DNA from: Kiloniella spongiae
Lineage (GTDB): Bacteria; Pseudomonadota; Alphaproteobacteria; Kiloniellales; Kiloniellaceae
DNA length: 64,000 bases
NCBI RefSeq assembly: GCF_001026905.1
Contig: NZ_LAQL01000006.1
Span: forward strand, 62,001 to 126,000
Direction of reading: 5' to 3'
A program made the translations under genes and the position numbers. The stretch's first letter is position 1. Every line of letters starts with the position of its first letter. Under the pieces are notes generated by a model. That model was not told where the DNA came from and searched no databases. It worked only from the letters and a program-made list of their open reading frames with translations. This document shows positions 46,535 through 56,070 of this stretch, piece after piece.

Positions 46535-47587
46535 GTGTCGGATTTAACAAAAAACAACAACTCATCCTCAAATGAGGGTCAAAATAACCCGATTATGGTC
46601 GAAGTGACCCGGGGAAATATGGTCGAAAGCATTCATCGTGCGTCTTATGCGGTTGTCGATACAGATGGAAAGGTTGTTTTATCTGGCGGCGATTATGAAA
46701 AAGTTACCTATGGGCGTTCGGCTATAAAATGCATGCAGGCCTTACCTCTTATTGAAAGTGGGGCGGCAGATGCTTTCAATCTAACCGATGCCGAGATATC
46801 CATTGCCTGTGCCAGTCACGACGGACAACCAGAACACGTTGAGACAGTAAAAAAGTGGTTGGAGAAAATTGGCTGCACTGAAGAAGATCTCGAATGCGGA
46901 TCTCACCTTCCCTATCACATCCCTTCAATGGTTGATCTCTTGAAAAGTGGTGGTTCCGAATCAACCCTCCACAACAACTGTTCTGGCAAGCACACAGGCT
47001 TTCTGACAGTTTGTAAGCAGCTTGGATATGACCTCAAAGGGTATGTGAAATATGAACATCCGCTGCAACAAAATATCCTTGGCGCGATGGAAACCATGTG
47101 CGGCATGGATCTTGGTGATGCCCCCCGTGGTGTAGATGGTTGCGGTATACCGGTTATCGGCGTCCCCCTTGCGAACATTGCCTTGGCAATGGCCCGTTTT
47201 GCAGATCCTTCGGATCAGCCCGAAACCCGTCAGGAAGCATGCCAACGTATCAACAAAGCAATCGCAGCTGAACCTTTCATGATCGCCGGCTCAGATAGAT
47301 TTTGCACAAAGATTGTTGAAGCGACTAAGGGTCGTGCTTTGATCAAAACTGGGGCCGAAGGTGTTTACACCGGTATTATTCCGGAACTCGGCTTAGGTAT
47401 CGCCTTGAAAGCCGATGATGGTGTTACCCGCTCAGCCGAAACTGTTATCGGGATGATTTTAAAACACCTGAAGATCATCGACGACGCAACGGCGCAGGAA
47501 ATGAAAGATGTTCTGGAGCCTCCCCTGTTTAACCGTGCTGGTATACAGGTTGGACAAGTTCGCGCTGCACAAAACGTTCGCTTCTAA
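46535..47587 (+). CDS. Asparaginase (PF06089, Rhizobium etli type II-like)
   Basis: Hydrolyses asparagine to aspartate and ammonia; a fold unrelated to E. coli AnsA/AnsB. 350 residues from a GTG start. Family features: EVTRGNMVESIHRA, YGRSAIKCMQALPL, ACASHDGQPEHV, LHNNCSGKHTGFL and GVDGCGIPV. No signal peptide, so probably cytoplasmic. A weak hairpin follows. Confidence 0.92.
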   Translation: MSDLTKNNNSSSNEGQNNPIMVEVTRGNMVESIHRASYAVVDTDGKVVLSGGDYEKVTYGRSAIKCMQALPLIESGAADAFNLTDAEISIACASHDGQPEHVETVKKWLEKIGCTEEDLECGSHLPYHIPSMVDLLKSGGSESTLHNNCSGKHTGFLTVCKQLGYDLKGYVKYEHPLQQNILGAMETMCGMDLGDAPRGVDGCGIPVIGVPLANIALAMARFADPSDQPETRQEACQRINKAIAAEPFMIAGSDRFCTKIVEATKGRALIKTGAEGVYTGIIPELGLGIALKADDGVTRSAETVIGMILKHLKIIDDATAQEMKDVLEPPLFNRAGIQVGQVRAAQNVRF

Positions 47588-47597
47588 AGAAACAGGC

Positions 47598-47640
47598 TCT
47601 CCTCTTTTCAATCATATCTTTTGAGGGAGGAGAATTTTCT
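47598..47640 (+). terminator. Possible terminator of the asparaginase gene
   Basis: TCTCCTC (47598-47604) can pair with GAGGAGA (47627-47633) over a 22-base loop and is followed by ATTTTCT. The loop is long, so this is tentative. Confidence 0.4.
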
Positions 47641-47717
47641 TCCAATGAATTACATACAAACACTGCCATATAGTAATCTGCACCCGTAAACTTTTCAGAG
47701 AAATCTGCTTAACCAAG

Positions 47718-48974
47718 ATGACCGTTCAACCAGAAGTACAAGATCAATACGAAGCCTACCCTTATCCATCCAGAAACCCTGCGGATGAACATAAAAGATT
47801 GATCACAGGGTCACCGAGTAATCTCGTAGAACTCAATCACTATCTTTTTGCCGGTAAACGAGATTTCTCGCAATCTTTTCGGGCTCTGGTTGCCGGCGGC
47901 GGCACAGGTGATGCAACCATCATGCTCGCCCAACAACTTGCGGATGCATCAGGTGATGGAAAAGGCCAAGTGGGACAAGTTACCTATCTTGATCTCTCTT
48001 CAGCATCACGAGCGATTGTAGAAGCCAGAGCAAAAGCGCGCGGGCTGAATAATATAACTTTCCTGAGCGGATCACTGCTTGATTTACCAAACCTCGGCTT
48101 GGAGCCGTTTGATTACATAGATTGTTGCGGCGTTTTGCACCATCTCACCTCTCCTGAACAGGGATTAAAAGCGCTGACTTCTGTTCTCAAAGAAGATGGT
48201 GGTATGGGGATAATGGTTTACGGGGAATATGGCCGTGAAGGCGTATACCCCATGCAGGATCTTCTTCGTAGTCTGGGCAAAGATTGTTCAAATCTGGCTG
48301 AAAAGGTAAAACTGACTCGTCGCCTTTTGGAAAAACTGCCCCCAACAAACAGCTTTAACCGCAATCCTTTCGTCATTGATCATAAAGCGAGCGATGCAGA
48401 GCTTGTCGATCTTCTTTTACATAGCTGTGACAGAGCATACACCGTTCCACAGATTGCCGATCTCGTTGCTTCATCAGGGTTGGAATTCACAGCTTTTGTT
48501 GAACCAATACGCTACAAAGTCGATACCTATATAAAAGACGCAAAGCTTCTTCAACATGCCCATGCATTATGCCCGTTAGAACAGGCTGCGATAGCTGAAC
48601 AACTTGCCAGCAACATGAAACTCCACGTGTTCTATCTGTCTCGCCAAAAGGAAACCATTGCCGATCTATCTCAGGCGGACAAGGCAATCCCGATCTTCCG
48701 CGAAATGCAGCCCGACATTATTGCTGAAAGCTTGAAAAAAACATCCGCGCTTAAAAGTAACCTGGATGGTATTCCGCTCAATCTTCCTTTGCCACGACTG
48801 TCTGCAGCAATTGCAAAAAGATGCGACGGGACGAATAACCTATCCGAAATTTTTGCAGAGTTAAAAGAACTGGACACACGATTGGAATGGACTAAGTTCC
48901 TGCAACAGTTCAAAGAGTTTTATACTGTGTTCAATGATTTGAACCATCTACTTCTCAAGTACGAAGATAATTGA
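47718..48974 (+). CDS. Class I SAM-dependent methyltransferase with C-terminal extension
   Basis: 418 residues. It begins DQYEAYPYPSRNPADEH, then the SAM-binding ALVAGGGTGDATIMLAQQL, acidic TYLDLSSAS and DYIDCCGVLHHLTSPEQGL, motifs of a small-molecule or protein methyltransferase. A C-terminal region of about 150 residues, helical and poorly conserved by eye, follows. The family is widespread in alphaproteobacteria; substrate unknown. It stands alone, 130 bp behind the asparaginase gene. Confidence 0.85.
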   Translation: MTVQPEVQDQYEAYPYPSRNPADEHKRLITGSPSNLVELNHYLFAGKRDFSQSFRALVAGGGTGDATIMLAQQLADASGDGKGQVGQVTYLDLSSASRAIVEARAKARGLNNITFLSGSLLDLPNLGLEPFDYIDCCGVLHHLTSPEQGLKALTSVLKEDGGMGIMVYGEYGREGVYPMQDLLRSLGKDCSNLAEKVKLTRRLLEKLPPTNSFNRNPFVIDHKASDAELVDLLLHSCDRAYTVPQIADLVASSGLEFTAFVEPIRYKVDTYIKDAKLLQHAHALCPLEQAAIAEQLASNMKLHVFYLSRQKETIADLSQADKAIPIFREMQPDIIAESLKKTSALKSNLDGIPLNLPLPRLSAAIAKRCDGTNNLSEIFAELKELDTRLEWTKFLQQFKEFYTVFNDLNHLLLKYEDN

Positions 48975-49055
48975 GATTATTTACTTAAAACATGACAAGC
49001 TCTTTTGGGTGCAGTAGGCTTTAGTTCCTCTCCAGCCGCCAAGGCATCTGAATTC

Positions 49056-49997
49056 ATGTTCCGCTACAAAAATATACCAGCACCTTTACAAGGTGCTCTT
49101 TTAGTCGTTCTTGCGACTTTTGGCTTTTCAGTCATGAATTTGCTTGTCCGCATTGCCGCGGAAGAGTTGCCTCTGTTCGAAGTTACATTTTTCCGCAACT
49201 TCTTTGCCTTTGTTTTTATGCTTCCCTGGATGCATAAAATTGGGTTTAAAGAACTCAAAACTACGCGCCTTAAATTACATTTTTTACGTTCTGTTGTCGG
49301 TATTTCAGCGATGCTTGTCTGGTTTGCCTCTGTAAGCTGGCTTCCAATGGCTCAGGCCGTCGCTTTGAACTTTACAGTTCCCCTTTTCGCAACAATTGGT
49401 GCGGCCCTTATTCTTAAAGAAGATGTAAAACTTCGTCGTTGGGGCGCCACCATTATGGGCTTTGTTGGTGTACTTGTTATTGTACGGCCGGGGTTTGGAG
49501 ATTTTAGCCCCCTCTTATTTTTACCGGTTCTAGCCGCACTATTAATGGCGGGGTCGGTCATGCTGGTTAAAACCCTTACCAAAACAGACTCATCCAGCGT
49601 CACCGTTTTCTACACAACTATTTTTATGACTCTGCTGTCACTCCTGCCTGCTATTTTTGTCTGGGAATGGCCAAGCGCCAATATCTGGTATGCTGTTATT
49701 GGATTAGGCATTCTGGGTGCCCTTAGCAATTTATTGATCACCAAAGCACTCTCTATTGCAGATGCATCCGCTGTTATGCCATTTGATTATGCTCGTCTTC
49801 CCTTTATGGCGCTTATGGCGTTTCTGGTCTTTGGAGAAATTCCGGATATCTGGACCTGGATCGGCGGTGGTATTATCGCAACTTCAGCAATCTATATTGC
49901 ACAGCGGGAAGCAAGCATTCGCAAAAAAGCTGACGCGCAATTATCAAGCCGAAATACAGTTAAACCCGCAAGTAACGCCCCACAAGGCACGCTATAA
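49056..49997 (+). CDS. EamA-family drug/metabolite transporter
   Basis: 313-residue inner-membrane protein with about ten helices in two EamA halves: VVLATFGFSVMNLLVRIAAE at the start and the repeat half starting near PVLAALLMAGSVMLVKTL. The ATG at 49056 (MFRYKN) is preferred; the frame is open 17 codons upstream from a TTG. Substrate unknown. A paralogue lies at 61599 (shared GVLVIVRPG versus GVLVILQPG). Confidence 0.9.
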   Translation: MFRYKNIPAPLQGALLVVLATFGFSVMNLLVRIAAEELPLFEVTFFRNFFAFVFMLPWMHKIGFKELKTTRLKLHFLRSVVGISAMLVWFASVSWLPMAQAVALNFTVPLFATIGAALILKEDVKLRRWGATIMGFVGVLVIVRPGFGDFSPLLFLPVLAALLMAGSVMLVKTLTKTDSSSVTVFYTTIFMTLLSLLPAIFVWEWPSANIWYAVIGLGILGALSNLLITKALSIADASAVMPFDYARLPFMALMAFLVFGEIPDIWTWIGGGIIATSAIYIAQREASIRKKADAQLSSRNTVKPASNAPQGTL

Positions 49998-50031
49998 AGG
50001 TATATTATAAATCGATAAACACAGCCTTCTA

Positions 50032-50754
50032 TCAGCTTGGATTTTTGGCTGCCTGCCTTTTGTGTATCCGATCCAAAGCATCTTGCCATTTCTGCACAGT
50101 CGCAACGGGCGTGCTTTTAGAAAAAGCCAGATACATATCATATTGCCCAATAAAAGCTGCTTCACTCACCACCTCAACGGAAACACCTTCTTCCTTCGCC
50201 ATATAAGCCATGTAAGTATCCGATGTTTCCAACAAATCGTAACGCCCCTTTAATAACAAAAACAAAGCTTTGTTAATATTCACAATCTTGTTCAGATTCT
50301 GAAATTTTAAGGTCGTCAATAGCTCTTCACCTGCACCACCTAATTGGACAGCAATGTCACCGACCTTTCGCGCCTTTTCCAGGTTCTCATCATTTGTCCC
50401 CTGATAAAGATGCTTGTTTTCTGTAATTGTATAAAGACCAATACGAACGGTATAGATCGGACCCACCCATTGAAAAACATCTTCTCTCTTGGGCGTTTTG
50501 ACGATCGAAAAAATACCTACATCAGGCTTTTCCTGCGCATATTTATACGCTCTGGCCCAAGGAAGAACTGTTATCTTGGGGTCTTCCCCAGCCTCCTGCG
50601 CCAGTCCTTTGATAATTTTCGGCCCAATTCCCCTTAATTCATCATTTTCCAAATAATTGTATGGGGGAAAGTCTTCTGTATAGAACTCAGTCGCGGTCAC
50701 ATTCCCAATCGCAACAAAGGAAAAAAAACAACAGAGCAACAACCTTTTAATCAT
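50032..50754 (-). CDS. Orphan extracellular solute-binding protein (SBP_bac_3 type)
   Basis: 240 residues. Signal peptide LLLCCFFSFVAIGNVTA, then the amino-acid-binding-protein-like fold: YTEDFPPYNYLENDELRGIGPKII, ITVLPWARAYKYAQEKPDVGIFSI. No permease or ATPase gene is adjacent, so it may be a sensor partner or share another importer. The related small family is often annotated only as substrate-binding. Two Cys in the signal segment are not a canonical lipobox. Confidence 0.85.
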   Translation of the reverse strand: MIKRLLLCCFFSFVAIGNVTATEFYTEDFPPYNYLENDELRGIGPKIIKGLAQEAGEDPKITVLPWARAYKYAQEKPDVGIFSIVKTPKREDVFQWVGPIYTVRIGLYTITENKHLYQGTNDENLEKARKVGDIAVQLGGAGEELLTTLKFQNLNKIVNINKALFLLLKGRYDLLETSDTYMAYMAKEEGVSVEVVSEAAFIGQYDMYLAFSKSTPVATVQKWQDALDRIHKRQAAKNPS

Positions 50755-50883
50755 ACCTATTTCCCTGAGTATTCTCAGCTTGTAATACCATTGTATGCTA
50801 AAAGGTTTAGAAAATATCTAAAATTACACAAAAACAGGATAGAAATTTCAGCTAAAGGGATAAAACATCAACTAAACAAGAAG

Positions 50884-51258
50884 TTAATCATTCACATCAA
50901 GCCAAACCTGTGCTTTTCCCACATGCTCTTCGGTTATATGTTTTTTCACTGAATTTATGGCTGCGATCAGAACCGAGATATCATCTGTAAAACCGAAAGC
51001 AATAATAAAATCAGGAATTAAGTCGGCAGGCACCACAAAATAAGCCAAGGCTGCCATCAAGATCGCCTTGGCTTTCAAAGGGGTCTTCCGATCAGTTGCA
51101 CAGAAATATGCGGCCAAAAGCTTTTCTGTGAAGGTTATTTTTAAAGCGACTTTTTTTAACTTCCTCAAAAAGCCCTTTTTAACAACCTTCTCATCCGCGG
51201 CCAACAATGCTGGCTCAGCGTCTTCCGGGTCTGGTTTACGAAGTTGAATAAATCTCAT
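50884..51258 (-). CDS. YkvA/DUF1232 family membrane-associated protein
   Basis: 124 residues with one DUF1232 domain: AILMAALAYFVVPADLIPDFI followed by GFTDDISVLIAAINSVK, a hydrophobic hairpin plus helix. Charged N-terminus. Function not established. Lies 59 bp before phhB on the same strand of transcription, with phhB upstream. Confidence 0.88.
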   Translation of the reverse strand: MRFIQLRKPDPEDAEPALLAADEKVVKKGFLRKLKKVALKITFTEKLLAAYFCATDRKTPLKAKAILMAALAYFVVPADLIPDFIIAFGFTDDISVLIAAINSVKKHITEEHVGKAQVWLDVND

Positions 51259-51317
51259 TTATCAAAGATGAGAGACTAAGTCACTCATTACAAGCCCCAT
51301 AGATCTCCACCAGCCAA

Positions 51318-51629
51318 TTAAACTTTAGCGGCAAAAAGGGTCATTTTTTTGGCAAGCTCAACATCCAAAGTCGACAAACCATCACAATCATGTGTCGTCA
51401 GAACGACATCCACTTTGTTATAAACATTGAACCATTCCGGGTGATGCCCCATTTTTTCAGCAACAAGGGCAACTCTGCTCATAAAACCCCAAGCCTGATT
51501 AAAGGTTTTAAAGGTAAAAACCTTGCGAATAGCATCCCGGTCAGGTTCCAGAGTCCATCCTTCCAATTCCTGAAGAAGGTTCGCTCGCTCGCTGTCAGAT
51601 AGCTTTGTGGGAATTTTACGTTCCGGCAT
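51318..51629 (-). CDS. phhB: Pterin-4a-carbinolamine dehydratase
   Basis: Recycles the pterin cofactor of phenylalanine hydroxylase by dehydrating 4a-hydroxytetrahydrobiopterin. 103 residues. The active-site histidine pair and Asp are visible in [22 protein letters not shown]; the fold start is [15 protein letters not shown]. No phhA is seen in the window, so the physiological partner lies elsewhere. AGGA lies about eight bases before the ATG. Confidence 0.95.
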   Translation of the reverse strand: MPERKIPTKLSDSERANLLQELEGWTLEPDRDAIRKVFTFKTFNQAWGFMSRVALVAEKMGHHPEWFNVYNKVDVVLTTHDCDGLSTLDVELAKKMTLFAAKV

Positions 51630-51814
51630 AATGAAAATCCTGTTTTACTGAAATTTGTTCTTTTTTTAACAATAGCATAGAATGATTTCATTGATGAGCG
51701 GTGATTATGAAAAAAGGATCTTCAATTTTCCCAAGGTCCGCTGACAGGACTTAAAGATTGACAGCGCCTTTGAATCTATGCCTATTGCCGTCCTTGGTTA
51801 ACTGGATAGAGAAA

Positions 51815-52246
51815 ATGGGCCAGCTTCATAACATAGAACGTTTTACGACTCCCCCAGAGATCAGTGATATAGAATCTCTGGCGCGTGAAGCCTATGCGCA
51901 TATGCCTGATGAGCTCAGAGATGTCGCCAGTCAACTAAGAATAGAGGTTCAGGACTTCCCATCAGAATACATGATGGAAGCAATGGATTGTGAAACACCT
52001 TTCGAAATTTTAGGCCTCTATCAAGGTGTCGATCGTCGGTCCATGACACAACAAAGTAGAGAACTGAACGAAGAAAAGGATACTGTTTTCCTTTTCCGTC
52101 GCCCTATTCTCGATTTTTGGTGTGAAAATGGCGAGGATCTCAATCAGGTTGTCCGCCATGTCCTAATCCATGAGATCGGACACTATTTTGGCATGTCTGA
52201 AGATGATATGGACAAGATGGAAAGCAGAACGGTTAGTCTTTCTTAG
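51815..52246 (+). CDS. Zincin-like metallopeptidase family protein (PF06262)
   Basis: 143 residues from the ATG at 51815, behind GGATAGAGAA; a TTG at 51758 opens the same frame but gives an atypical extension. The metal site is VVRHVLIHEIGHYFGMSEDDMD, split here as HEIGH plus downstream Glu/Asp, the HExxH form of this family. LEVQDFPSEY-like and FLFRRPILDF segments also fit. Cytoplasmic; substrate unknown. Confidence 0.88.
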   Translation: MGQLHNIERFTTPPEISDIESLAREAYAHMPDELRDVASQLRIEVQDFPSEYMMEAMDCETPFEILGLYQGVDRRSMTQQSRELNEEKDTVFLFRRPILDFWCENGEDLNQVVRHVLIHEIGHYFGMSEDDMDKMESRTVSLS

Positions 52247-52270
52247 AGAAAATTACCTTGGAAAAATCTC

Positions 52271-52852
52271 TCATAGAAGCTCTTGCACGCGATTGCGAAG
52301 TACGGGCAGCACAACATCTTCAAACCACTGATTTTTCTTGAGCCATATGGCTGAACGCCAACTCGGGTGCGGCGTAACAAAATAATCCGGTTGATATTCA
52401 TCCCATGCTTTAACCGTTTCCGTCAGCGTTTTTTTCTTTTTCTTACTCAGATAATATTTTTGCGCGTATTGACCAACGAGTAAGGTCACGGTCAAGTCAG
52501 GTAATACGCCAAGCAACTTATCATGCCACAAAGGGGCACATTCCGGGCGCGGGGGTGCGTCCCCCCCCTTATCAAGTCGTCCGGGATAACAAAAGCCCAT
52601 TGGCATAATCGCAATTTTTTCTGGATTATAGAAAACGTCCTTTTCAATCCCCATCCATTCTCGTAAACGGTCGCCAGAAGGATCATTCCAGGGGATACCT
52701 GTGTCATGCACTTTTGTTCCCGGTGCCTGTCCAACAATAAGAATTTTCGCCCTTGGTGAAACCTGAATAACCGGGCGGGGACCTAAAGGGAGGTTCTTGT
52801 CACAATGGCGGCATTCCCGCACTTCCTTTAACAGGCTTTCCAAACCATCCAT
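52271..52852 (-). CDS. Uracil-DNA glycosylase superfamily protein
   Basis: 193 residues from the ATG at 52852; a GTG four codons earlier overlaps the ribosome site AAGGGG. UDG-fold motifs: ILIVGQAPGTKVHDTG (water-activating loop region) and TPHPSWRSAIWL (the HPS loop). Cys pairs ECRHC and later FCYPG and ECAPLW could ligate a 4Fe-4S cluster as in family 4 enzymes. Substrate specificity not provable. A run of five Lys (SKKKKKT) is encoded by an A-rich tract prone to slippage. Convergent with the metallopeptidase gene, 24 bp apart. Confidence 0.85.
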   Translation of the reverse strand: MDGLESLLKEVRECRHCDKNLPLGPRPVIQVSPRAKILIVGQAPGTKVHDTGIPWNDPSGDRLREWMGIEKDVFYNPEKIAIMPMGFCYPGRLDKGGDAPPRPECAPLWHDKLLGVLPDLTVTLLVGQYAQKYYLSKKKKKTLTETVKAWDEYQPDYFVTPHPSWRSAIWLKKNQWFEDVVLPVLRNRVQELL

Positions 52853-53033
52853 AATAAAAGCCACCCCTTAATAATAGAAGAGTCTTCAGCATACGTTTTT
52901 TATGACCAAAAGGAAGACAACAGGGATCAACTTCATGTGATTTTTTTAGGAGGAGTGGTTTATTCAGGGTCCTTTATTTTTGGCGGCTTTTTCTATTTTA
53001 TTAATTTCATTTTACAGGCACGAAAAGTTGAAA

Positions 53034-53636
53034 TCAGTTTTCCCCGTACACATAAGCACCCATCAAAAAATCAACCAAATTACCATCAGTTGAAAGCGGA
53101 ACTAAGACGGACTGAAAATTGACATAGGGGCGTCCCACTGCAGCCATAGAACGATTGATTTCACACAAGGGTTCACGACTAGAAATGACGAACCGAAATG
53201 CGTCCATGTCCGCGACAACAATTCCCTGTTTTTCCAAATCGCTTAGAAGTTCTCCCTTAACAGGAAGCGATAAAATTTCTCTGACTTCCTGACCGCAAAT
53301 TCGAATTTTGAAATCTTCCCCGCCATCAAGAACTTCAAAGAGCATCACTTTATTCAGCAACCCTCTAAAATCCACGGGATCCATGTCCTCTTTACTCGGA
53401 AGTCTCTGGGGTAATTTACCTAAAACATCTCCTGCCCCCCTTTTCTCTTCCCAGTATTTCAGGAAATTCTTAAGTGGGGTTTTCAGCCTACTGATATCAA
53501 CAGGCACACGATGTAAAGGTGGAGACACCAACTCTTTCAATATCACTTTACTTATCGGGTTAAACTTTCCCCGGGTATATTCACTCGGGACAGTACAGCC
53601 TTGAGATCCAAAACTGTTAATCAGTAAATCATGCAC
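53034..53636 (-). CDS. PAS-domain (PAS_5) protein
   Basis: 200 residues. From about residue 55 the sequence LKNFLKYWEEKRGAGDVLGKLPQR, DMDPVDFRGLLNKVMLFEVL, DFKIRICGQEV and VLVPLSTDG matches the PAS_5 group of alphaproteobacterial single-domain sensors. No output domain. The GTG start at 53636 lacks a ribosome site and the first 50 residues look unlike the family, so the true start may be downstream. Ligand unknown. Confidence 0.8.
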   Translation of the reverse strand: MHDLLINSFGSQGCTVPSEYTRGKFNPISKVILKELVSPPLHRVPVDISRLKTPLKNFLKYWEEKRGAGDVLGKLPQRLPSKEDMDPVDFRGLLNKVMLFEVLDGGEDFKIRICGQEVREILSLPVKGELLSDLEKQGIVVADMDAFRFVISSREPLCEINRSMAAVGRPYVNFQSVLVPLSTDGNLVDFLMGAYVYGEN

Positions 53637-53717
53637 AAAGCAACAAAATATTCAAGGCTAATCACATGAAATATATAAGATATTTACTTTCGTTACACAT
53701 TCGAAACGAAAGTAAAT

Positions 53718-54086
53718 TCACCCGTTTTTCTTCTCCATAAACTCCAGACGATTACCTACAGCATCATCCGCATAAAACCGATTATAGCCCTCCAAGTTAT
53801 CATCCCATTCAACTGGCACATCATGGGCAGACATTTTTTCAGCCAAGGCATTCAAATCCTCGAGAAGAAAGGCCGGATGTGCCTTTTTCGCGGGGCGAAA
53901 ATCCTTTTCAACCCCAAGGTGAATGCGAAAAGAATCTGTACAAAACCATACCCCACCCCGTCCAGTCAGGCTTTCAGGCTTTGGAACCTCGTCCCATCCA
54001 AGGACTGTGCCATAGAAAGTGCGGCACAGATCCTCACTCCCGACAGGAATAGCCAACTGCACATGATCAAGACTTAACCAGTTCAA
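53718..54086 (-). CDS. VOC-superfamily (glyoxalase/bleomycin-resistance) protein
   Basis: 122 residues. DHVQLAIPVGSEDLCRTFYGTVLG, then FRIHLGVEKDFRPAKKAHPAFLLEDL and FYADDAVGNRLEFME form the paired beta-alpha-beta metal site. The start codon is TTG at 54084-54086, six bases behind GGGAGGA; the frame extends five codons further to another TTG that would overlap the ribosome site. Substrate unknown. It follows the dipeptidase gene, possibly in one transcript. Confidence 0.88.
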   Translation of the reverse strand: MNWLSLDHVQLAIPVGSEDLCRTFYGTVLGWDEVPKPESLTGRGGVWFCTDSFRIHLGVEKDFRPAKKAHPAFLLEDLNALAEKMSAHDVPVEWDDNLEGYNRFYADDAVGNRLEFMEKKNG

Positions 54087-54128
54087 AATGTGTCCTCCCA
54101 AACGATCAAAAACAATGAAACAAAATTT

Positions 54129-55184
54129 CTAAACTCCTGTTCGTTCAAGTACTGACAACCAGTTTTCATGAGCAATTTTTTTCACCAGCTTATCGCCAAA
54201 TCCCGAGCGGCGAAGGGCCTCAAGAAGCTTGGGCAATCCCGCTGCATCCTTTATGGCATCCGGCACCAGACAACCGTCAAAGTCGGACCCAAGCGCTACA
54301 CCGTCTTCACCTAATTTCTCGACAAGGTAAGCAGCATGTCGGACAAGCACATCCATTGGTGTATTCACATCATGCGCCCCGTCTTCGCGCAGAAAAGCAA
54401 CATGATAATTGATACCCACAAGCCCCTGACTTTCTCTGATCGCATCCAGTTGCTTATCTGTCAGATTTCGTGCGGAGGGGCTCAAGGCATGCACGTTGGA
54501 ATGTGAAGCGACCAACGGTTTGGACGATAGTCCCGCAACATCCCAGAACCCTTTTTCCGTTATGTGCGAAAGATCAATCATAACTCCCATACGATTACAG
54601 TTCACAATCAACTCGCGTCCCATCCCCGTCAAACCAGTCCCCGTATCAGGAGAGCTTGGAAAGGCCATAGGTACACCATCGGCAAAGATGTTTTTCCGGC
54701 TCCAGACAGGACCAATAGATCTCAGTCCTGCTGCATAAAGAACCTCCAAAGCGCAGAAGTCTTTATCAATAGCCTCTGCCCCTTCGATATGCATAATCAT
54801 CGCCAGCTTGCCTTCAGACATCGCTAATCTAGCTTCTGCAACACTTCTCGCAATAACAACCTGACCGTCGCTTTCTCTCTCCCAACGGCGGGCCATTGCA
54901 AACATACGATTGGTAAAGTTAAGTGCGCCGGGCTGATCAATAGGCGCAAAATTGGTAGGATCTTCCGGATCAAATGGAACACCGGATTTATCGTCATATT
55001 TTGAAGGCACAAACATGGCAAAAAGCCCGCCTTGTAACCCGCCTTTGCGTGCCTTTGGCAGATCAATGTGTCCTTTTTGGTTTTCCGTAAAAAAGGATAC
55101 TTCCTTTGCAGTTCCTGCGTTCATCACGTGCCGAAGCAGTGTATCATTATGACCATCAAATACCGGAATGATTGAACCTGACAT
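54129..55184 (-). CDS. Membrane dipeptidase (peptidase family M19)
   Basis: Zinc dipeptidase of the renal dipeptidase family. 351 residues. Metal ligands in FDGHNDT (H12, D14), the bridging Glu in MIMHIEGAEA, His in ASHSNVHALSPS and the GSDFDG segment. No signal peptide, so probably cytoplasmic. It lies 85 bp behind a five-gene peptide ABC importer on the same strand and probably cleaves the imported dipeptides. AGGA precedes the ATG by seven bases. Confidence 0.93.
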   Translation of the reverse strand: MSGSIIPVFDGHNDTLLRHVMNAGTAKEVSFFTENQKGHIDLPKARKGGLQGGLFAMFVPSKYDDKSGVPFDPEDPTNFAPIDQPGALNFTNRMFAMARRWERESDGQVVIARSVAEARLAMSEGKLAMIMHIEGAEAIDKDFCALEVLYAAGLRSIGPVWSRKNIFADGVPMAFPSSPDTGTGLTGMGRELIVNCNRMGVMIDLSHITEKGFWDVAGLSSKPLVASHSNVHALSPSARNLTDKQLDAIRESQGLVGINYHVAFLREDGAHDVNTPMDVLVRHAAYLVEKLGEDGVALGSDFDGCLVPDAIKDAAGLPKLLEALRRSGFGDKLVKKIAHENWLSVLERTGV

Positions 55185-55269
55185 TAAATTATCCTGTTAC
55201 ATAAAAAACATCTGCCCTTAAGGCCTTGGCATTAAAAATTTACGTCACCGAAATTTTACTCCCGGCAGA

Positions 55270-56070
55270 TTACGCTTCCGGTTGATAGCCCTCACTGGCT
55301 TCAAGAAGCTCACGGGTATATTCATGCTGAGGTTTGGAATCCCGCATTGTTTCTACATCCATAACCTCAACGATTTCGCCATGGCTCATAACCGCTATCT
55401 CGTCACACATATGGGCAACTACCGCGAGATCATGTGTCACCAGAATATAGGTTAATTGTCGCGTTTTTCGAATATCCGATAGCAGATTGAGAATTTCAGC
55501 CTGCACTGAAACATCCAGCGCAGATGTCGGCTCATCCAAAAGCAAAATATCAGGTTCTAGCATCAAGGCACGAGCAATCGCGACACGTTGACGTTGCCCA
55601 CCTGATAATTGGTGAGGATAACGAAAACGGAAAGACCTTCCCAGCCCCACATCAACCAGCGCCTGATTCACCCGATCATCAATATTATCAAACTTGTGAA
55701 GTCTTAGAGGCTCAGACAATGTTCGGTCAATACTGTGCCTGGGGTGCAAAGATGCATAGGGATCCTGAAAGACCATCTGTATCGTCCGGCAATAGGACAT
55801 TTCGCGTTTTTTGCTAATCGGTTCACCGTTAACGGCAACTGTTCCGTCCCAACTCGGCACCAAACCGCTTACCGCACGAAGGACAGTGGATTTACCGGAC
55901 CCGGATTCCCCCACAAGACCATAAGACCCACCGGCCGCGACCGAGATGGAGACATCTTTAACAGCGCGAAATTTTTCATGTCCCTCACCGAAATAAACAT
56001 TCAGGTGCTGGATATCCAGAGCAATAGGCTCTTGCTTTAACATCGTATTATTAGAGGAAGGCATCGACAC
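55270..56070 (-). CDS. Peptide ABC transporter ATP-binding protein (DppF/OppF type)
   Basis: 266 residues. Walker A GESGSGKST, Q-loop MVFQDPYASLHPRHS, signature LSGGQRQRVAIARAL and Walker B ILLLDEPTSALD. Starts GTG at 56070 (behind AGAGGA) or ATG at 56064; overlaps the upstream ATPase gene by 20 bp. Energises the DppB/DppC-type permeases. Ends EYTRELLEASEGYQPEA with the usual peptide-porter tail start. Confidence 0.93.
   Translation of the reverse strand: MSMPSSNNTMLKQEPIALDIQHLNVYFGEGHEKFRAVKDVSISVAAGGSYGLVGESGSGKSTVLRAVSGLVPSWDGTVAVNGEPISKKREMSYCRTIQMVFQDPYASLHPRHSIDRTLSEPLRLHKFDNIDDRVNQALVDVGLGRSFRFRYPHQLSGGQRQRVAIARALMLEPDILLLDEPTSALDVSVQAEILNLLSDIRKTRQLTYILVTHDLAVVAHMCDEIAVMSHGEIVEVMDVETMRDSKPQHEYTRELLEASEGYQPEA

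Noticed and set aside
52937-53122. 61-codon plus-strand frame before the PAS gene
   Set aside because: Hydrophobic start arises from T-rich DNA, runs into the antisense of the PAS gene and has no family match.
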